Both the position numbers and the translations under genes were made by a program. The notes under the pieces are model-generated. The model had not been told where the DNA came from. It did not search any database and saw only the letters and a list, made by a program, of their open reading frames with translations. DNA of 14,144 nt. It comes from JAJFTV01 sp964532655 (GTDB taxonomy: Bacteria > Chloroflexota > Anaerolineae > Anaerolineales > Anaerolineaceae). Location of the stretch: assembly GCA_964532655.1 (NCBI GenBank), contig CAZHMZ010000098.1, forward strand, positions 1 through 14,144, read 5' to 3'. This document shows, in pieces, positions 13,531-14,144 of this stretch (its first letter is position 1; every line of letters begins with the position of its first letter).

Positions 13531-14028
13531 ATGCACTTCCCCACACACATCGTCGCCGTTGGCGGATTGGTCACCAATGATGAAGGAAAGGTTTTGTTGG
13601 TCAGGAATCCACGCCGAGGCTGGGAATTCCCGGGCGGGCAGGTGGAGGTGGGTGAAAGCCTGCCGCAGGCATTAATCCGCGAAATCCACGAGGAGAGCGG
13701 CGTTCTGGTCAAGGTAACCGGCATCGTGGGCATCTACTCCAACACCTCCGTCCGTAAAGGATACAACGGGGTTCGCGAAATACCCACCATCGTTAATATC
13801 GATTTTCGCTGCAGATACATTTCCGGAGCACTGCATACCGGTCCTGAGTCGCTGGAAACAGCCTGGTTTTCGGTGGAGCAGGCTCGCAGGGAAATCACCT
13901 ATCCGAAATACATCTACCGCTTTGAGAATATGGTTCGGGATGACGGCGTCTTCCATTGTGACGCCTTTCGCACCGCCGAACACCTACCGGAGGGGTTTGA
14001 GTTCTTTGAGAAGTATCTTTTCCATTAA
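13531..14028 (+). CDS. Nudix hydrolase
   Basis: This is a 165-residue soluble Nudix-fold hydrolase. The Nudix box is complete at residues 36-58: G36, E42, R50, E51, E54, E55 and G57, matching G-x5-E-x7-R-E-U-x-E-E-x-G-U. The Glu residues bind the divalent metal needed to hydrolyse nucleoside-diphosphate-linked compounds. The strand before it, WEFPGGQVEVGE, is typical of MutT-like members, but the box alone does not reveal the substrate. AAGGA (13518-13522) lies 8 nt before ATG 13531. The gene follows the RAYT by 21 bp. It may be cotranscribed or may have been joined by the RAYT insertion; nothing in the sequence links the two functions. Confidence 0.9.
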   Translation: MHFPTHIVAVGGLVTNDEGKVLLVRNPRRGWEFPGGQVEVGESLPQALIREIHEESGVLVKVTGIVGIYSNTSVRKGYNGVREIPTIVNIDFRCRYISGALHTGPESLETAWFSVEQARREITYPKYIYRFENMVRDDGVFHCDAFRTAEHLPEGFEFFEKYLFH

Positions 14029-14069
14029 TTCGATGTGTTCATTCATTTTTAAAATAAGGACAAGAAAAA

Positions 14070-14144
14070 ATGCTTCCCGGTTGTTGGGTTGAGATCGTTT
14101 GGCTTCGCCAAACGATCTCAACCCAACCTACGGAATATGTAAAT
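14070..14144 (+). other. Possible start of a gene running off the window, overlapping a repeat
   Basis: ATG 14070 is preceded by AAGGA (14056-14060) at 9 nt spacing, and the frame stays open for 25 codons to the edge. Most of those codons come from the REP-like hairpin at 14083-14131, so the peptide is probably not a conserved N-terminus. Either a repeat has landed in the start of a gene or the frame is spurious. Confidence 0.2.
14083..14131 (-). repeat. GTAG-flanked long REP-like hairpin
   Basis: Two perfect 21-nt arms (14083-14103 and 14107-14127) surround the loop TTC. The arm begins GTTGGGTTGAG and ends GTTTGGC. On the minus strand the hairpin is directly preceded by GTAG (14131-14128), the same arrangement as the two shorter REPs at the RAYT. 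Its sequence belongs to the GTAGGTTGGGTT class of dispersed repeats, different from the GTAGGGGCGCAC class. Confidence 0.75.

Overview
The window looks like chromosomal DNA from a free-living, moderately GC-rich bacterium, most likely Chloroflexota (Anaerolineae-like). I infer this from the gene content (ClpC, a WYL regulator, a large heterodimeric ABC exporter, an M42 peptidase) together with the many short palindromic dispersed repeats. No rRNA or taxonomic marker gene is present, so the placement is tentative.

Layout. Positions 1-123 (-) hold the start of a probable GyrI-like effector-binding protein. It is divergent from a YafY-type HTH/WYL regulator (232-1212, +), and a perfect 17-bp palindrome (171-187) lies between them. 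A three-gene + strand unit follows: M42 metallopeptidase (1270-2319), GNAT acetyltransferase (2344-3051) and transglutaminase-like protein (3053-3910). It is closed by a strong terminator (3955-3988). clpC (4138-6666) has its own extended -10 promoter, a TTG start and a structured leader of about 135 nt, and ends at a second strong terminator.

Positions 6741-7530 contain no convincing gene. They form an island of dispersed palindromic repeats. Next comes a MATE/MOP-superfamily membrane transporter (7549-8907, +) whose -10 box sits so close to the ATG that the mRNA may be leaderless. A bidirectional terminator (8927-8952) separates it from a convergent two-gene ABC exporter (8980-12587, -). 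The two exporter subunits overlap by ATGA and show the asymmetric active-site pattern of heterodimeric type IV exporters.

The right end carries tRNA-Ser(UGA) (12826-12910, +), a REP-associated tyrosine transposase (RAYT, 13033-13509, +), a Nudix hydrolase (13531-14028, +) and a long perfect hairpin at the edge. The most interesting signal is here. Three GTAG-plus-hairpin REP elements lie within about 1.2 kb of the RAYT. One lies between the tRNA and the RAYT and looks like the tRNA terminator. A near-identical inverted copy is read in frame inside the RAYT coding sequence, between its HUH motif and its catalytic tyrosine. The third is a longer hairpin of different sequence downstream of the Nudix gene. 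A second interesting signal is the clpC leader, where a GCCTCCC segment can pair either with an upstream GGGAGGC or with the Shine-Dalgarno sequence. No CRISPR array, prophage or defence system was seen.
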